Below, piece by piece: positions 17,278 through 26,293 of a DNA stretch of 64,000 nucleotides; position 1 is the stretch's first letter; each line of letters opens with the position of its first letter. The DNA is from Caballeronia concitans (GTDB lineage Bacteria; Pseudomonadota; Gammaproteobacteria; Burkholderiales; Burkholderiaceae), in assembly GCF_001544615.1 (NCBI RefSeq), contig NZ_FCNV02000010.1, forward strand, positions 168,792 to 232,791. The letters are read 5' to 3'. Below the pieces are notes generated by a model. The model had not been told where the DNA came from and did no database searches. It saw only the letters and a list, made by a program, of their open reading frames with translations. Position numbers and translations under genes: made by a program.

Positions 17278-19584
17278 GTGCACGCAAGTTATCGAATATT
17301 CCCGGCAAACGCGACAGCGCTCGCAGTGGGAGTGATATTCATCAACTCCGCTCAGGCGGCCGCCGGCCCCGCGCTGAGTCCGCTCGGTCAGGCAGGCGGC
17401 CTCGTCATTCCCTATGCGTTCGCGTTGCCCGAAGGAACCGTAGAGGCGCAGTACAACAACTATCTCGATCCTCGTTACGGGAAGCAGGCGACCGGCGCGC
17501 AAATGTACTGGGGGGCAGTCGGCCTGCTGCCTTATGTCGAAGTGTCCGGTGGTCTCGCCAACTATACGGGCAACGAGCCCGCGCCATTTTCCGGCGCCGA
17601 TCACTTCGTGTTCCGGCATCTGATGGCGGATATAAAAGTGCAGGTGCCACAGTTCTTTCGTTATCAACCGGCGATCGCATTCGGCATGACGGATGTCGGC
17701 GGGCAGACGCATCATTTTCGTTCGAAGTACGGCGCCGTGTCGCAGAGCTTCGGACCGGCGACGCTCACCATCGGTTACGGGCAGGGCGAGCGACTCAACG
17801 GGTTGTTCGGCGGTGTGCAAGTGGAGCTCGGGCAAACCGGCCTTTCGCTGCTGGCGGAAGATGATTCGAAGACGCCGTATGCGGGACTTCGATATCAGTC
17901 TCCGGGTATTACGTGGCTCGGCGGCGCGAGCATGGTGGGCACCGTGTTGCGCTCGCTGCGTTCGACGAATGGCGTCGCGCCGCGCACGTCCTTTTCTGTC
18001 GGCGTACAGATTCCGCTCGGGCATCGTTTCGATCCGACGCCTGCCGCGCAGGGAACGTCGAGCGACGCGCCCATGCCTGAGAACGCGCATGCGTTCGCTG
18101 ACGTGAGTCCTTCTGAGGCAGTGACGCAGCCGTTCCATGCAACATCGCGCTCGCGTGTGCGCGGTGAATCGGACGGGCCGTTGAAGACGACCGCCGCGCC
18201 ATCCAATGAGTCTCTCGCCGAACCGGCTGCGCTCGATGCGATTGCCGCGCAGTTGTTCGCGAGCGGACTCGAGCGCGTGCGCGTGGGCGTCAGTGGTCAG
18301 GATCTGATCGTCGAATATGAAAATCATCGCTATAACCAGAATGAAGCCGATGCAGTCGGCATCGTTCTCGGCGTGGCGAGCGAGCACGCACCGGCAGGCG
18401 TGCAGCGCATTCGTGCGGTAATCAAGAAAGGCAACCAGGTCATGGGCGAACTGGCTGTCGATCTCGATGCCTATGCGCGGTTTCTCGCGAGCGGCGCACC
18501 CGGTAGCGTGCCCGCGACCATGACCATGCGAACCCGTCCCGGCTACGACGCGGACGCCATCGCATGGCATGGCGATGAACACCGGCATGGACTGACACGT
18601 ATAGAAATCCAGCCGGTCGCGAACTACCTGTATGGCACGGAGTACGGCAACTTCGATGCATCGATCGGGGCGAAGGTTATCGGCTATGTGCCGCTATGGA
18701 AGGGCGCGGAACTCGTCGCCAGCTATCTCGCGCCGCTCTATCACACGGCGAACATGGATAACGGCCGCGCATACGGGGCTTATCGCCTGCGCGGCGGCGT
18801 GACCGATGTGGCGTTAGCTCAAAGCTTCTGGATTGCGCCGCAAGTATTCAATGTGCTTGCTTTGGGTAAGTTCGATCGTCATTACGTGGGCGCGGAAAAC
18901 GAAACGACCATGTTCGTGCCGGGTCGTCCCGACATCGTGCGCTTGCGCCTCGCGTATCTGCATCAGCAGCCGGGTGAAGACCAGTTGGGACGCGCAGTCA
19001 ACGCTGCGCTCACGTACCGGTGGATTCAGCCCGCCTGGAAACTGTGGATCGAAGCGGGTGCCGCGCGATACGTCGGCAGTGACAAAGGGCCCCTTATCAC
19101 GTTCACGCGATGGTTCGACGATGTGTCGTTCAGCGTGCATGCCGAGCATAGCGGCAAGGGCAGCTATGCAGGCGCCGCAATCAGTTTCCCGCTCACGCCG
19201 CGCCAGGGCATGAAGCCCGGAATGACGCAGATCGATGGCGCTTCCCAGTTCGCGCTCGATTTCCGCACGCGAGTAGGTGGCATCAATTACGTGAACGCCA
19301 ATGCGCCGACGAATCTCGACTTTGCCTATAGCACGCAGGGGTTGTTGTTGAATGGGGGCCGCTTCAGCGCGGAATACTTCGCGACGCAACTCACTCGAAT
19401 GCGCGACGCGTATCGGCGGTTTGGCATCGATGCGACCGGCAAACCGGCTGCGCCACAAGCACGCGTGGATGCGCGATCGCAACGCAACGTATCTGCGCCC
19501 GGCGCGACAGGGCCGCGAACGGTGTGCGCAAATTTCTATCGGGCAGTGGGCGATAAGCCTCGACAGCTCGATGCTTGCAAGTGA
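17278..19584 (+). CDS. YjbH/GfcD-like exopolysaccharide-associated outer membrane protein
   Basis: From the in-frame GTG at 17278 the protein has 768 residues, starting with a signal-like segment (SYRIFPANATALAVGVIFIN then SAQAAAGPA). A TTG at 17194 would add 28 polar residues and looks too long. The body has LGQAGGLVIPYAFALPEGTV, FVFRHLMADIKVQVPQFFRY, a central region and C-terminal GKGSYAGAAISFPLTPRQGM, all patterns of the YjbH/GfcD family of predicted beta-barrel proteins linked to polymer secretion. The usual YjbEFG partners are absent. About 195 bp separate it from the beta-helix gene, enough for its own promoter. The role in secretion is inferred from the family. Confidence 0.75.
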   Translation: MHASYRIFPANATALAVGVIFINSAQAAAGPALSPLGQAGGLVIPYAFALPEGTVEAQYNNYLDPRYGKQATGAQMYWGAVGLLPYVEVSGGLANYTGNEPAPFSGADHFVFRHLMADIKVQVPQFFRYQPAIAFGMTDVGGQTHHFRSKYGAVSQSFGPATLTIGYGQGERLNGLFGGVQVELGQTGLSLLAEDDSKTPYAGLRYQSPGITWLGGASMVGTVLRSLRSTNGVAPRTSFSVGVQIPLGHRFDPTPAAQGTSSDAPMPENAHAFADVSPSEAVTQPFHATSRSRVRGESDGPLKTTAAPSNESLAEPAALDAIAAQLFASGLERVRVGVSGQDLIVEYENHRYNQNEADAVGIVLGVASEHAPAGVQRIRAVIKKGNQVMGELAVDLDAYARFLASGAPGSVPATMTMRTRPGYDADAIAWHGDEHRHGLTRIEIQPVANYLYGTEYGNFDASIGAKVIGYVPLWKGAELVASYLAPLYHTANMDNGRAYGAYRLRGGVTDVALAQSFWIAPQVFNVLALGKFDRHYVGAENETTMFVPGRPDIVRLRLAYLHQQPGEDQLGRAVNAALTYRWIQPAWKLWIEAGAARYVGSDKGPLITFTRWFDDVSFSVHAEHSGKGSYAGAAISFPLTPRQGMKPGMTQIDGASQFALDFRTRVGGINYVNANAPTNLDFAYSTQGLLLNGGRFSAEYFATQLTRMRDAYRRFGIDATGKPAAPQARVDARSQRNVSAPGATGPRTVCANFYRAVGDKPRQLDACK

Positions 19585-19603
19585 CTTCTTTTTGGAGGGA
19601 TCG

Positions 19604-20317
19604 ATGAAATTGTTTTGCCTGCGCGCAAGACGCGCTTTTTGCCTCGGGTCGATTGCCGTCGCCATCAACGTATTGACGGCTTGCGGCGGTGACAGTGGTT
19701 CATCGCCGAGCGGAAATATCAACGGCACCGCCGCGATTGGTGCGCCGCTCGGCGGCGCTGCGATTCAGGCTACGTGCAAGAACGGATCGGGGACGACGAC
19801 GGCGAACGCCGCGGGCGTCTACAGCGTGACCTTCCGGTTCGACGGGCCTTGCACGTTGACGGCGACAAGTGGCAGTGTCGTTATTCACTCGGTGGCGGCG
19901 GGACCCGGCACATACAACCTGACGCCGCTGACGGAACTGTTGGTCGCCTATCTGGCCGCGCAACTGGGTACGACGGTCAACGGGCTGCTAACGGGGATTC
20001 AGAACAATACGTCGTTTCAGAGTGCGCTCAGCAATCGCACGGTGTTGACCAACGCCGAAGCGGCCGTCGCGCAGATCATCAAGAAGCTGTACGGTGTGAA
20101 TCTGTCGTCCACGGCGTTCCTGTCTACTGCGTTCGTGACGGGGCAGCCGGGCATCGATGCTGATCTCGACAAGTTCGCAAGCATGGGCGCGATCGATGCC
20201 ACCGGCAAGCCATCCACCGCGCTGCTGAATGCCGCGATCGCTGCAGGCGCAGCGGCGCCCATTCGGGGAACCGGAGGCAATCCTACTGGCGGAACCGGTG
20301 GCACTGGCGCGACGTGA
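19604..20317 (+). CDS. Predicted lipoprotein with C-terminal Gly/Thr tail
   Basis: A 237-residue protein from the ATG at 19604, preceded by a strong GGAGGG ribosome site. The first 25 residues form a signal with lipobox (NVLTACGG), so it should be lipidated. A carboxypeptidase-like beta segment follows (GNINGTAAIGAPLGGAAIQA and AAGVYSVTFRF), then a helical part, and it ends in a low-complexity tail (RGTGGNPTGGTGGTGAT). It starts 19 bp after the YjbH-like gene and is likely cotranscribed. I do not recognise a precise family; similar proteins are annotated only as hypothetical surface lipoproteins. Confidence 0.75.
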   Translation: MKLFCLRARRAFCLGSIAVAINVLTACGGDSGSSPSGNINGTAAIGAPLGGAAIQATCKNGSGTTTANAAGVYSVTFRFDGPCTLTATSGSVVIHSVAAGPGTYNLTPLTELLVAYLAAQLGTTVNGLLTGIQNNTSFQSALSNRTVLTNAEAAVAQIIKKLYGVNLSSTAFLSTAFVTGQPGIDADLDKFASMGAIDATGKPSTALLNAAIAAGAAAPIRGTGGNPTGGTGGTGAT

Positions 20318-20345
20318 TCGGTGGCGATGACCCTTCGCTTCATCG

Positions 20346-20388
20346 CGGCATGGCGTCGGATCGAATAGTGCGGTTCGACGCCATGCCG
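20346..20388 (+). terminator. Long stem-loop after the exopolysaccharide operon
   Basis: CGGCATGGCGTCG at 20346-20358 pairs perfectly with 20376-20388, and the stem can be extended inward by five more pairs including G-U pairs, leaving a 7-nt loop (20364-20370). It starts 29 bp after the lipoprotein stop, between convergent genes. There is no clear T-run on either side, so it may be a Rho-assisted or bidirectional terminator rather than a simple intrinsic one. Confidence 0.55.
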
Positions 20389-20601
20389 TTGAACGGCCCG
20401 CGCCTTTAGAGAGCGCTGCGGTTCGACTGGCCAGGCATTCTGACGATACTTGACCGGTCAGGGACCTTAGAATCGTCGCAGTTCTTCGACGAGGAGAGGA
20501 ACGATATTCCGGCGCGCCACAGCGCTACACATGTCGTTGAATAATGATGTAGCGCTGAATCATTCTTCCACGAAGAGCATCGGATGGCTTTCCGTTAAAA
20601 C

Positions 20602-21675
20602 TCAGAAAGACGTCCTTGCTGAGTGCGCAGATGCGATCGTGCTCGCGGCGACGAGATCGTTGTTCGAATGCTCGATGGTGGCCGGAACTGTCTCTGCTGC
20701 TTCATTGCGCTTTCGATATTCCGTCGGCGTTGTCGAAAGATGCTTGCGGAACAGCTTGGCCAGATGGCCTCCGCTCCCGATACCGCAGTGACGCGCGATC
20801 TTGTCTATCGGCAGGCGCGTCTCGACAAGCATTCGGCAACTCATATTCAGTCGGGCGTACAACAGATAGTCGGACGGAGTCACGCCCATTTCGCTTTTGA
20901 AACGCCGCAAGAAGTTCCGTTCGCTCATCGACGCGATCTTCGCCGCATGTTCCATCGAGACGGATCGGCCAGCGTTCTCTTCGAGCCATCGCGCAGAGGC
21001 GTTGATCTTTTCGCTGACGTTGGTGTCCGGTCTGGTCGGGAAGAAAGCGTCAGAGGGTGTTTCGCCTTGTGGCGTCATGGATCTTACGATGCACTGCGCC
21101 AGGTCTGCGCCCAGATCTTCGGTGACGATATCCAACGCCGCACGCACGGGTCTCATGCTCTCGTCCAACAGCCGAGGGGCTGTCTCGCGTTTGACGGTGT
21201 CGACGCGGCCTGCATGGTCGACGCGGCTTTCGTTTGCCTCGGCGGCGTCGCACAAGAGGCGGCCCTCGGCAATAGGGTGAACAGTCGTGCTGACACGGCA
21301 TGCCTCGCGCAACCAGAGAAGCAGACGGTCGTCATGCAGGGCGCGATGAGCGCCGATTCCACCGGCGATAAACAGCCTGTCCATCTGACGCTGCGCGCGA
21401 TGTGACTCGACGCCTTCCGTCCACACATACACTGCGGAGGAACTCGCGATACGTCCGCCGGAAGTCGAGATCAGAGAGACATCGTATTCCGGCAGGGAAC
21501 CGCGGTATCGTGCCGTCAACGCATTGGCTTTGTGAAATATCTCTATGACTGCGGCCATGTCCGGAAGCGAAAATCCATCGAACAGCACGATGTCGACGAG
21601 GTTGATATTTTCTCTTTTTGTAAGTGTTCCCCGCTCAAACACGTCTGGCCGCGGCATGGTGCAAGTCAACTCCAT
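20602..21675 (-). CDS. GlxA-type regulator: DJ-1/PfpI domain plus AraC DNA-binding domain
   Basis: A 357-residue transcription factor from the ATG at 21675, which has GGGGAAG just upstream; an alternative start at 21747 adds 24 residues. The N-terminal half is a DJ-1/PfpI-like domain (NLVDIVLFDGFSLPDMAAVIE, abridged, and RLFIAGGIGAHRAL). The nucleophile-elbow cysteine of active amidotransferases is not present in GGIGAH, so it is a ligand-sensing domain. The C-terminus has two AraC helix-turn-helix motifs: AAKIASMSERNFLRRFKSE and IDKIARHCGIGSGGHLAKLF. It is convergent with the exopolysaccharide operon and adjacent to a paralogue. It may regulate that operon, but no target is shown. Confidence 0.85.
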   Translation of the reverse strand: MELTCTMPRPDVFERGTLTKRENINLVDIVLFDGFSLPDMAAVIEIFHKANALTARYRGSLPEYDVSLISTSGGRIASSSAVYVWTEGVESHRAQRQMDRLFIAGGIGAHRALHDDRLLLWLREACRVSTTVHPIAEGRLLCDAAEANESRVDHAGRVDTVKRETAPRLLDESMRPVRAALDIVTEDLGADLAQCIVRSMTPQGETPSDAFFPTRPDTNVSEKINASARWLEENAGRSVSMEHAAKIASMSERNFLRRFKSEMGVTPSDYLLYARLNMSCRMLVETRLPIDKIARHCGIGSGGHLAKLFRKHLSTTPTEYRKRNEAAETVPATIEHSNNDLVAASTIASAHSARTSF

Positions 21676-21900
21676 CGTGCTTCCCCGAAAGTATGTTTGG
21701 GCGCGTAGTAAGGCACTTTCTTCGTAATTATGAGGTTCATTGCACACATTCAGCAGCGAGCGATTCGTGAATGGCTGAATGAGCCAACATATTGACTGCG
21801 GAAGTCAATCGTGGCGGTGTTCGAGCCGATTGCTATGAATCAAGAGCGTATGCGCAGTGAATGCGGACACTGACACAGTCCTGACGAGGCTCCAGAAACG

Positions 21901-22887
21901 CTATGCGTCAGGAGGAAGACTTGCCGCCGACGCTTCCTTGTGTGTGCCACGGTACGCTGTAGGCGTCGTCGAAATGAATTTGCGGAAGAGTATGGACAGT
22001 TGTCTTCCACCGCTAAAGCCACATCGCCGTGCGATCTCATCGACGGGCAAACGCGTCTCGCGCAACAGCCTGCAAGAGAGATTGAACCGGGCGCGCAACA
22101 GATAGTCCGATGGCGTCATGCCGGTCTCACTCCTGAAGCGTCGCAAGAAGTTGCGTTCGCTCATTGCCGCAGCTTCCGCTACGGCATCAATAGAGATTCG
22201 TGACGCGACGTTTGCGTCCATCCAACGCACCGCAAGCTTGATGTTGTCGCTTGAGGGCCGGTCGGAGAGTGGGTCGGGCAATAACCCAGAAGCCGCGGGG
22301 CGATGGGTAGAAAGCGAAAGCGAGATCAGTTTAACGATGCTCGCGCCGACATCTTCCTCGACGATACGTAATGCGGTGAGCGCTGCGGGCGGTGCTTGCG
22401 CAAGGGCAGTATAGGTTTGTCGGAGCGATGCATCGCCGCTGATAGCTGAAGGGCCTGCAATCGAAATGCCAGTCGCTTCCAGCAGGCATCGTCCCTCTGC
22501 GATAGGTTCTATCCGCGTGCTGCACGATTGTTGATGTCGTAACCAATCGACAATGCGCACGTCCGTGCATGCTTCGTGCGCCTTTGGGCCTCCGGCGATG
22601 AAGATGACCTCTCTGTCATCCGCGGGCCGGTGAACATCCAGGCCTTCCGTGGACACGAACACTGATGATGAACTTGCAATGCGCCCGCCCGCGGCCGAGC
22701 GCAATGTGACTTCATAGAGCGGAGGGCGTTCCGGAAGGCTCGCAATGAGCGAATTCGCTTTATGAAATACTTCAACCACTACCGAAACGTCCGGCAACGC
22801 AAAGCCGTCGAACACCAGAATATTTGCATGCGTTAGCGGTCGTATAGCCTTGCTCTGCTGCAGCGAGGCGCAATTATGAGCTTCCAT
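21901..22887 (-). CDS. GlxA-type regulator: DJ-1/PfpI domain plus AraC domain (paralogue)
   Basis: A 328-residue regulator closely related to the gene downstream of it on the same strand: ILVFDGFALPDVSVVVEVFH here against IVLFDGFSLPDMAAVIEIFH there, and AEAAAMSERNFLRRFRSETG against AAKIASMSERNFLRRFKSEM. The domain order is the same, a DJ-1-like sensor (VIFIAGGPKAHEA, no catalytic Cys) followed by the two-HTH AraC domain ending with VDEIARRCGFSGGRQLSILF. The 225-bp gap to the next gene means each may have its own promoter. The pair looks like a tandem duplication with divergence. Ligand and targets are unknown. Confidence 0.85.
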   Translation of the reverse strand: MEAHNCASLQQSKAIRPLTHANILVFDGFALPDVSVVVEVFHKANSLIASLPERPPLYEVTLRSAAGGRIASSSSVFVSTEGLDVHRPADDREVIFIAGGPKAHEACTDVRIVDWLRHQQSCSTRIEPIAEGRCLLEATGISIAGPSAISGDASLRQTYTALAQAPPAALTALRIVEEDVGASIVKLISLSLSTHRPAASGLLPDPLSDRPSSDNIKLAVRWMDANVASRISIDAVAEAAAMSERNFLRRFRSETGMTPSDYLLRARFNLSCRLLRETRLPVDEIARRCGFSGGRQLSILFRKFISTTPTAYRGTHKEASAASLPPDA

Positions 22888-23294
22888 TGCACGTTTGCTT
22901 CCGACACCTCGAAAGCGTCGAAACTGATTATTTCAACAGTGAGTTCTGCGCGCCATTCACAGCACGACAGCGAAATGATCGAAGGAACCGGACGTGAACA
23001 ATGCAGCGGCCGGCAAGATCAACTGACAGGAATCGCGATTCTATAGGAACATTTGCCCGGTGATCGCCGTTGCGTTTCGTTTTCATGCAGAATTTATTGC
23101 CACGTTGATCCCGAGGAAAGATGCGTTGGGAAAAGAGAACATTCGTACCATTGTCGATGCTGCGTGCGAGACAACAGGCTCGAACGTGGGCGCGAGAAGC
23201 AGGAAGAGCGAAGAAGACGCCAACGCAATGAACGACGTGATTTTCTGGGACTATGAACAACAGACATCGGTACTAGGGCGTGACATCGCTCTTA
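22888..23294. other. Intergenic region without a convincing gene
   Basis: This 407-bp stretch separates the second AraC-type gene from the end of the GT87-like gene. An ORF at 23060-23335 (plus, 91 codons) overlaps the neighbour and shows no recognisable domain, so I do not call it. The region before 22887 is relatively AT-rich and probably carries the promoter of the regulator. Confidence 0.4.
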
Positions 23295-24560
23295 CTAAGG
23301 AACCGTTGCCGCCATGCGACGATTACTTCGACTAGCGGAATACCGCATGGCGCATAGAAAATAGACAAGCAAAACCGCCACCGTATAAGTCACTGACCGC
23401 GCCGAAAACATGAGTAGCACAATGGCAAGCCCGCATAAGCTCAATTCCACGGATGCTGGCACAGCGTAACCCGCATTCGGCCGATACTCTTCCATTCGCG
23501 TACCGATCAATATCAGCAACGGAATCAGCACGACCACCATATGGACCGATTCGATGACAGGCGAAGCCGCCAGCATCGTCGCGGTTGATAGCGCGTAATC
23601 GATACGACTGTCTCTGGCACGACGCCAGACGAGATAGCAAGCAAGAAGACAAATTGCCAAGCCGAACAGCGTCGAAACCAGATTGATCGCCTCGGCGGAC
23701 ATTGGCGCAATTCGCCTCGAGTATGTTTGCAACACGCCTTTTATCGCGCTATTGAATGGTGCGCCGCCTATACGAGCGAATACAGCGTTCAGGCGCGGAA
23801 GATCATGCACGTAGTATCCGATAACGACTTGCCAGCCCGTCTGTAAGGCCGTGTACCACGCGAGCACGATCGAGACTACAAACGTAGATATCAGAACGCG
23901 CCACTCTTTGCGCACTAGTAACAAGCCGGCGACAGCAAGCGGCGTGATCTTGAAAGCGATCGCCATTGCAAGAAAGAATCCGGCGGCGTAGCGGTTGCCT
24001 CGCTCGATGAGGAAAAACGTGGCGGCAAGCATCAGAAACAGCAGAGAATTGGATTGTCCCCAGTAGATATCATCGACGATAGGACGGCATAAAAGCACGA
24101 TTGCGACGAGCAGCACATAAACGCTTCGGCTGTGCCCACGATAGGCGATGCTGAGCGTCAACGCACATGCGATCACGAACGAGCACATCGATATGAGCGA
24201 CCAAATTGTCCGCGCTGTCGACATATCCCAGAAGGCCAACCATTGGAAAACCGCCGCGAACTGAGGCGGATAGCCATAGAAATTGGCGAGGGTGAAATGC
24301 GTGACTCCGGCGTCGCGAAGGAAAGCGACGAGGTGTCCCCGTTCATAAAGCGCCCACGACTCTGCCGGGTGCTTGAGAAGCACGAAGAAGGCGTAGTAGT
24401 AGTTCTGAAAATCGCCGACCCATTCGACACCGCGCGCGACCGAGTCCCTGACAAGATGCGGGACGCGAGCGATCAACATTGTCATGCTTAATACGATTAG
24501 CGCGACCGCTAGAAGGGACAGATTTGGAGTACGGAATTTCCGGGCCGGCATCGACTTCAT
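23295..24560 (-). CDS. GT87/DUF2029-like polytopic membrane glycosyltransferase
   Basis: A 421-residue protein with about ten to twelve membrane segments. The ATG at 24560 follows a near-ideal GGAGGA ribosome site, so the upstream ATG at 24587 is rejected. Early in the chain it has VGDFQNYYYAFFVLLKHPAE then YERGHLVAFLRD, and later NFYGYPPQFAAVF and YWGQSNSLLFLMLAATF, which are characteristic of DUF2029/GT87 polyprenyl-phosphate-dependent mannosyltransferase-like proteins (GT-C fold). The Asp in GDFQNYY may be the catalytic acidic residue. It stands alone between regulators and the EgtB-like gene, and its role in the nearby polymer is speculative. Confidence 0.75.
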   Translation of the reverse strand: MKSMPARKFRTPNLSLLAVALIVLSMTMLIARVPHLVRDSVARGVEWVGDFQNYYYAFFVLLKHPAESWALYERGHLVAFLRDAGVTHFTLANFYGYPPQFAAVFQWLAFWDMSTARTIWSLISMCSFVIACALTLSIAYRGHSRSVYVLLVAIVLLCRPIVDDIYWGQSNSLLFLMLAATFFLIERGNRYAAGFFLAMAIAFKITPLAVAGLLLVRKEWRVLISTFVVSIVLAWYTALQTGWQVVIGYYVHDLPRLNAVFARIGGAPFNSAIKGVLQTYSRRIAPMSAEAINLVSTLFGLAICLLACYLVWRRARDSRIDYALSTATMLAASPVIESVHMVVVLIPLLILIGTRMEEYRPNAGYAVPASVELSLCGLAIVLLMFSARSVTYTVAVLLVYFLCAMRYSASRSNRRMAATVP

Positions 24561-24823
24561 GACTTGTCCTCCGATGTGGCGTTGCACAAAGACGGAGTGT
24601 AGTCATGCGAAACAAGACGAAAACGGTTTTTACAATTTATTTGCGCGTAGGAAAATACGTCAGTGTAGTGAATGCAATGCTTGCTTGAGAACGCCTGTTC
24701 AGAAAGTCATGGCGCGCGGCGGATCCTAGTAAGTAAGTTCGGACACCAAACCAGCACGAATTTCGCGAAACGCGACTCCGCGTAGCCTTTACGAAAAACG
24801 CGAGACCCAGCGCTTCAAAGACG

Positions 24824-26131
24824 TCATTCTTCGACGCTCACGCAGCGAAACCCGGCATAAACATACTGATAATGCGCTTGAAACCAGTTACGGAAACTCG
24901 GCCTTAGCATGCACGCCGCCGTGCGCGGCGAACCGCCCTTCATGACGAAGTGCTTGCCGTCGAAGAAATTCGCCGAATAGCCGAGATAAAAGGGGAACGG
25001 TTTGAAACCATCGAGCGGACCGAATTCCGTCGATGTCCATTCCCAGCCGTTGCCGAACTGTCCTTCTACGCCGAACGCGCTGCGATTCTCGGGATGCGCC
25101 TGCACCGGCGTCGGGTCCCAGCGGCGAAAATCGAAGTTGCCCTCCGCGACGTGCGGCGCGCCGATTGCCGCGCGTTGCCACTGCGCTTCGGTCGGCAGCG
25201 CCTTGCCGGCCCATCGCGCGTAGGCGCTGGCTTCCGCGTAGCTCACGTACACCGGCCAATCCAGCGGAAGCGCGATCTCTTCGAACATCGTGCGCAGCTT
25301 CCAGCCGGAATCGTCGGCAGCATCGTCGCCGGGAATCCAGAACGCCGGATGCGCAATGCGATGCCGCTCTTTCCACGCCCAGTCGTCATCGTTCCAATGA
25401 GCGCGATTCCAGTAACCGCCGGCGTCGATGAAGCGCAGAAAATCGCGGTTCGTGACCATGTAACGGTCGATCTCGAACGCCGGCACGTCCACCCGCATCT
25501 CGCCAAACTCGTTGTCCCAGCCGAATCGTCCGCTCTCGCGCGCGAGGCCCAGCGTGGCCGTTCCAGCCGGCACGCGCACCGTTTCATGCGCGAGCGCGCG
25601 CGCCGATGTCCGCTCGGATGCCGCGTCGACCGGCGCGATTTTTCGATCGATCGGCAATTGATGCAGCATGTACGCGAGCGTTTCCGCATGCATCAGCCGA
25701 TGCTCGATCGCCACTTCGAGCAGCTTCGCGGCCGGTTCATCGGCGGAAACAGGCTGTGCGACGAGCTTGATCGGATCGAAACGCGCGTCGATATCCGCGC
25801 GCACTTGCGCCTTGTAGGCACACACTTCGTCGAGCGAAGGCCAGTCGGCGGGCTGATCCGTCGGCAGTCCGCCGTCGACGGGATCGATGCCGAACGCGAA
25901 AAGCCGATCGTAGGCGGGATTGATGTCCGGCAAGTCGAACAGGCGCTTGTCGAACAGATTGCGGTCGAACGCCTCGAGATGCCCGATATAGAAAACGATG
26001 CGATGCCGCTCGGCAATCGGCCGATCGTAAAGATGCTCGGGTTTGACGATATCGAAGAGTTCGTCGGTCACGCGGCGCGCTTCCGCGAGACGGTCGAGCA
26101 GAGGATGACGCAGGGAAGGTTCGCGATTCAT
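24824..26131 (-). CDS. EgtB/SUMF1-family non-heme iron enzyme
   Basis: A 435-residue protein with an N-terminal DinB_2-like helical domain and a C-terminal formylglycine-generating-enzyme-like domain. The iron-binding pattern is present: an early His in FYIGHLEAF and the HX3HXE motif in AIEHRLMHAETL. The C-terminus has GNGWEWTSTEF, VMKGGSPRTA and RNWFQAHYQYVYAGFR, as in EgtB sulfoxide synthases of ergothioneine synthesis. The methyltransferase partner EgtD is not adjacent. SenA of selenoneine synthesis has the same architecture but normally sits with senB and senC, which are also absent. Substrate therefore remains open. It is on the same strand as fnr, 162 bp downstream. Confidence 0.8.
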   Translation of the reverse strand: MNREPSLRHPLLDRLAEARRVTDELFDIVKPEHLYDRPIAERHRIVFYIGHLEAFDRNLFDKRLFDLPDINPAYDRLFAFGIDPVDGGLPTDQPADWPSLDEVCAYKAQVRADIDARFDPIKLVAQPVSADEPAAKLLEVAIEHRLMHAETLAYMLHQLPIDRKIAPVDAASERTSARALAHETVRVPAGTATLGLARESGRFGWDNEFGEMRVDVPAFEIDRYMVTNRDFLRFIDAGGYWNRAHWNDDDWAWKERHRIAHPAFWIPGDDAADDSGWKLRTMFEEIALPLDWPVYVSYAEASAYARWAGKALPTEAQWQRAAIGAPHVAEGNFDFRRWDPTPVQAHPENRSAFGVEGQFGNGWEWTSTEFGPLDGFKPFPFYLGYSANFFDGKHFVMKGGSPRTAACMLRPSFRNWFQAHYQYVYAGFRCVSVEE

Positions 26132-26293
26132 TTCGCTCTATCTCCGGTGCAAGCCGAAAGCATTGCATATCACCGGAGCCGGCGTCAAAGCGCCCGCGCC
26201 GGTGCATGAAAAAGAGCGAGAGAGTAGCGAAGTCCGTGCCAAGCGGCGTTTGTTCATGCACGGCGAACAAACGACCGCGTGTTCAGGTGAAAG

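Noticed and set aside
23060-23335. 91-codon ORF between the AraC regulator and the GT87-like gene
   Set aside because: Overlaps the GT87-like gene, no family similarity and no ribosome site. Too weak to call.
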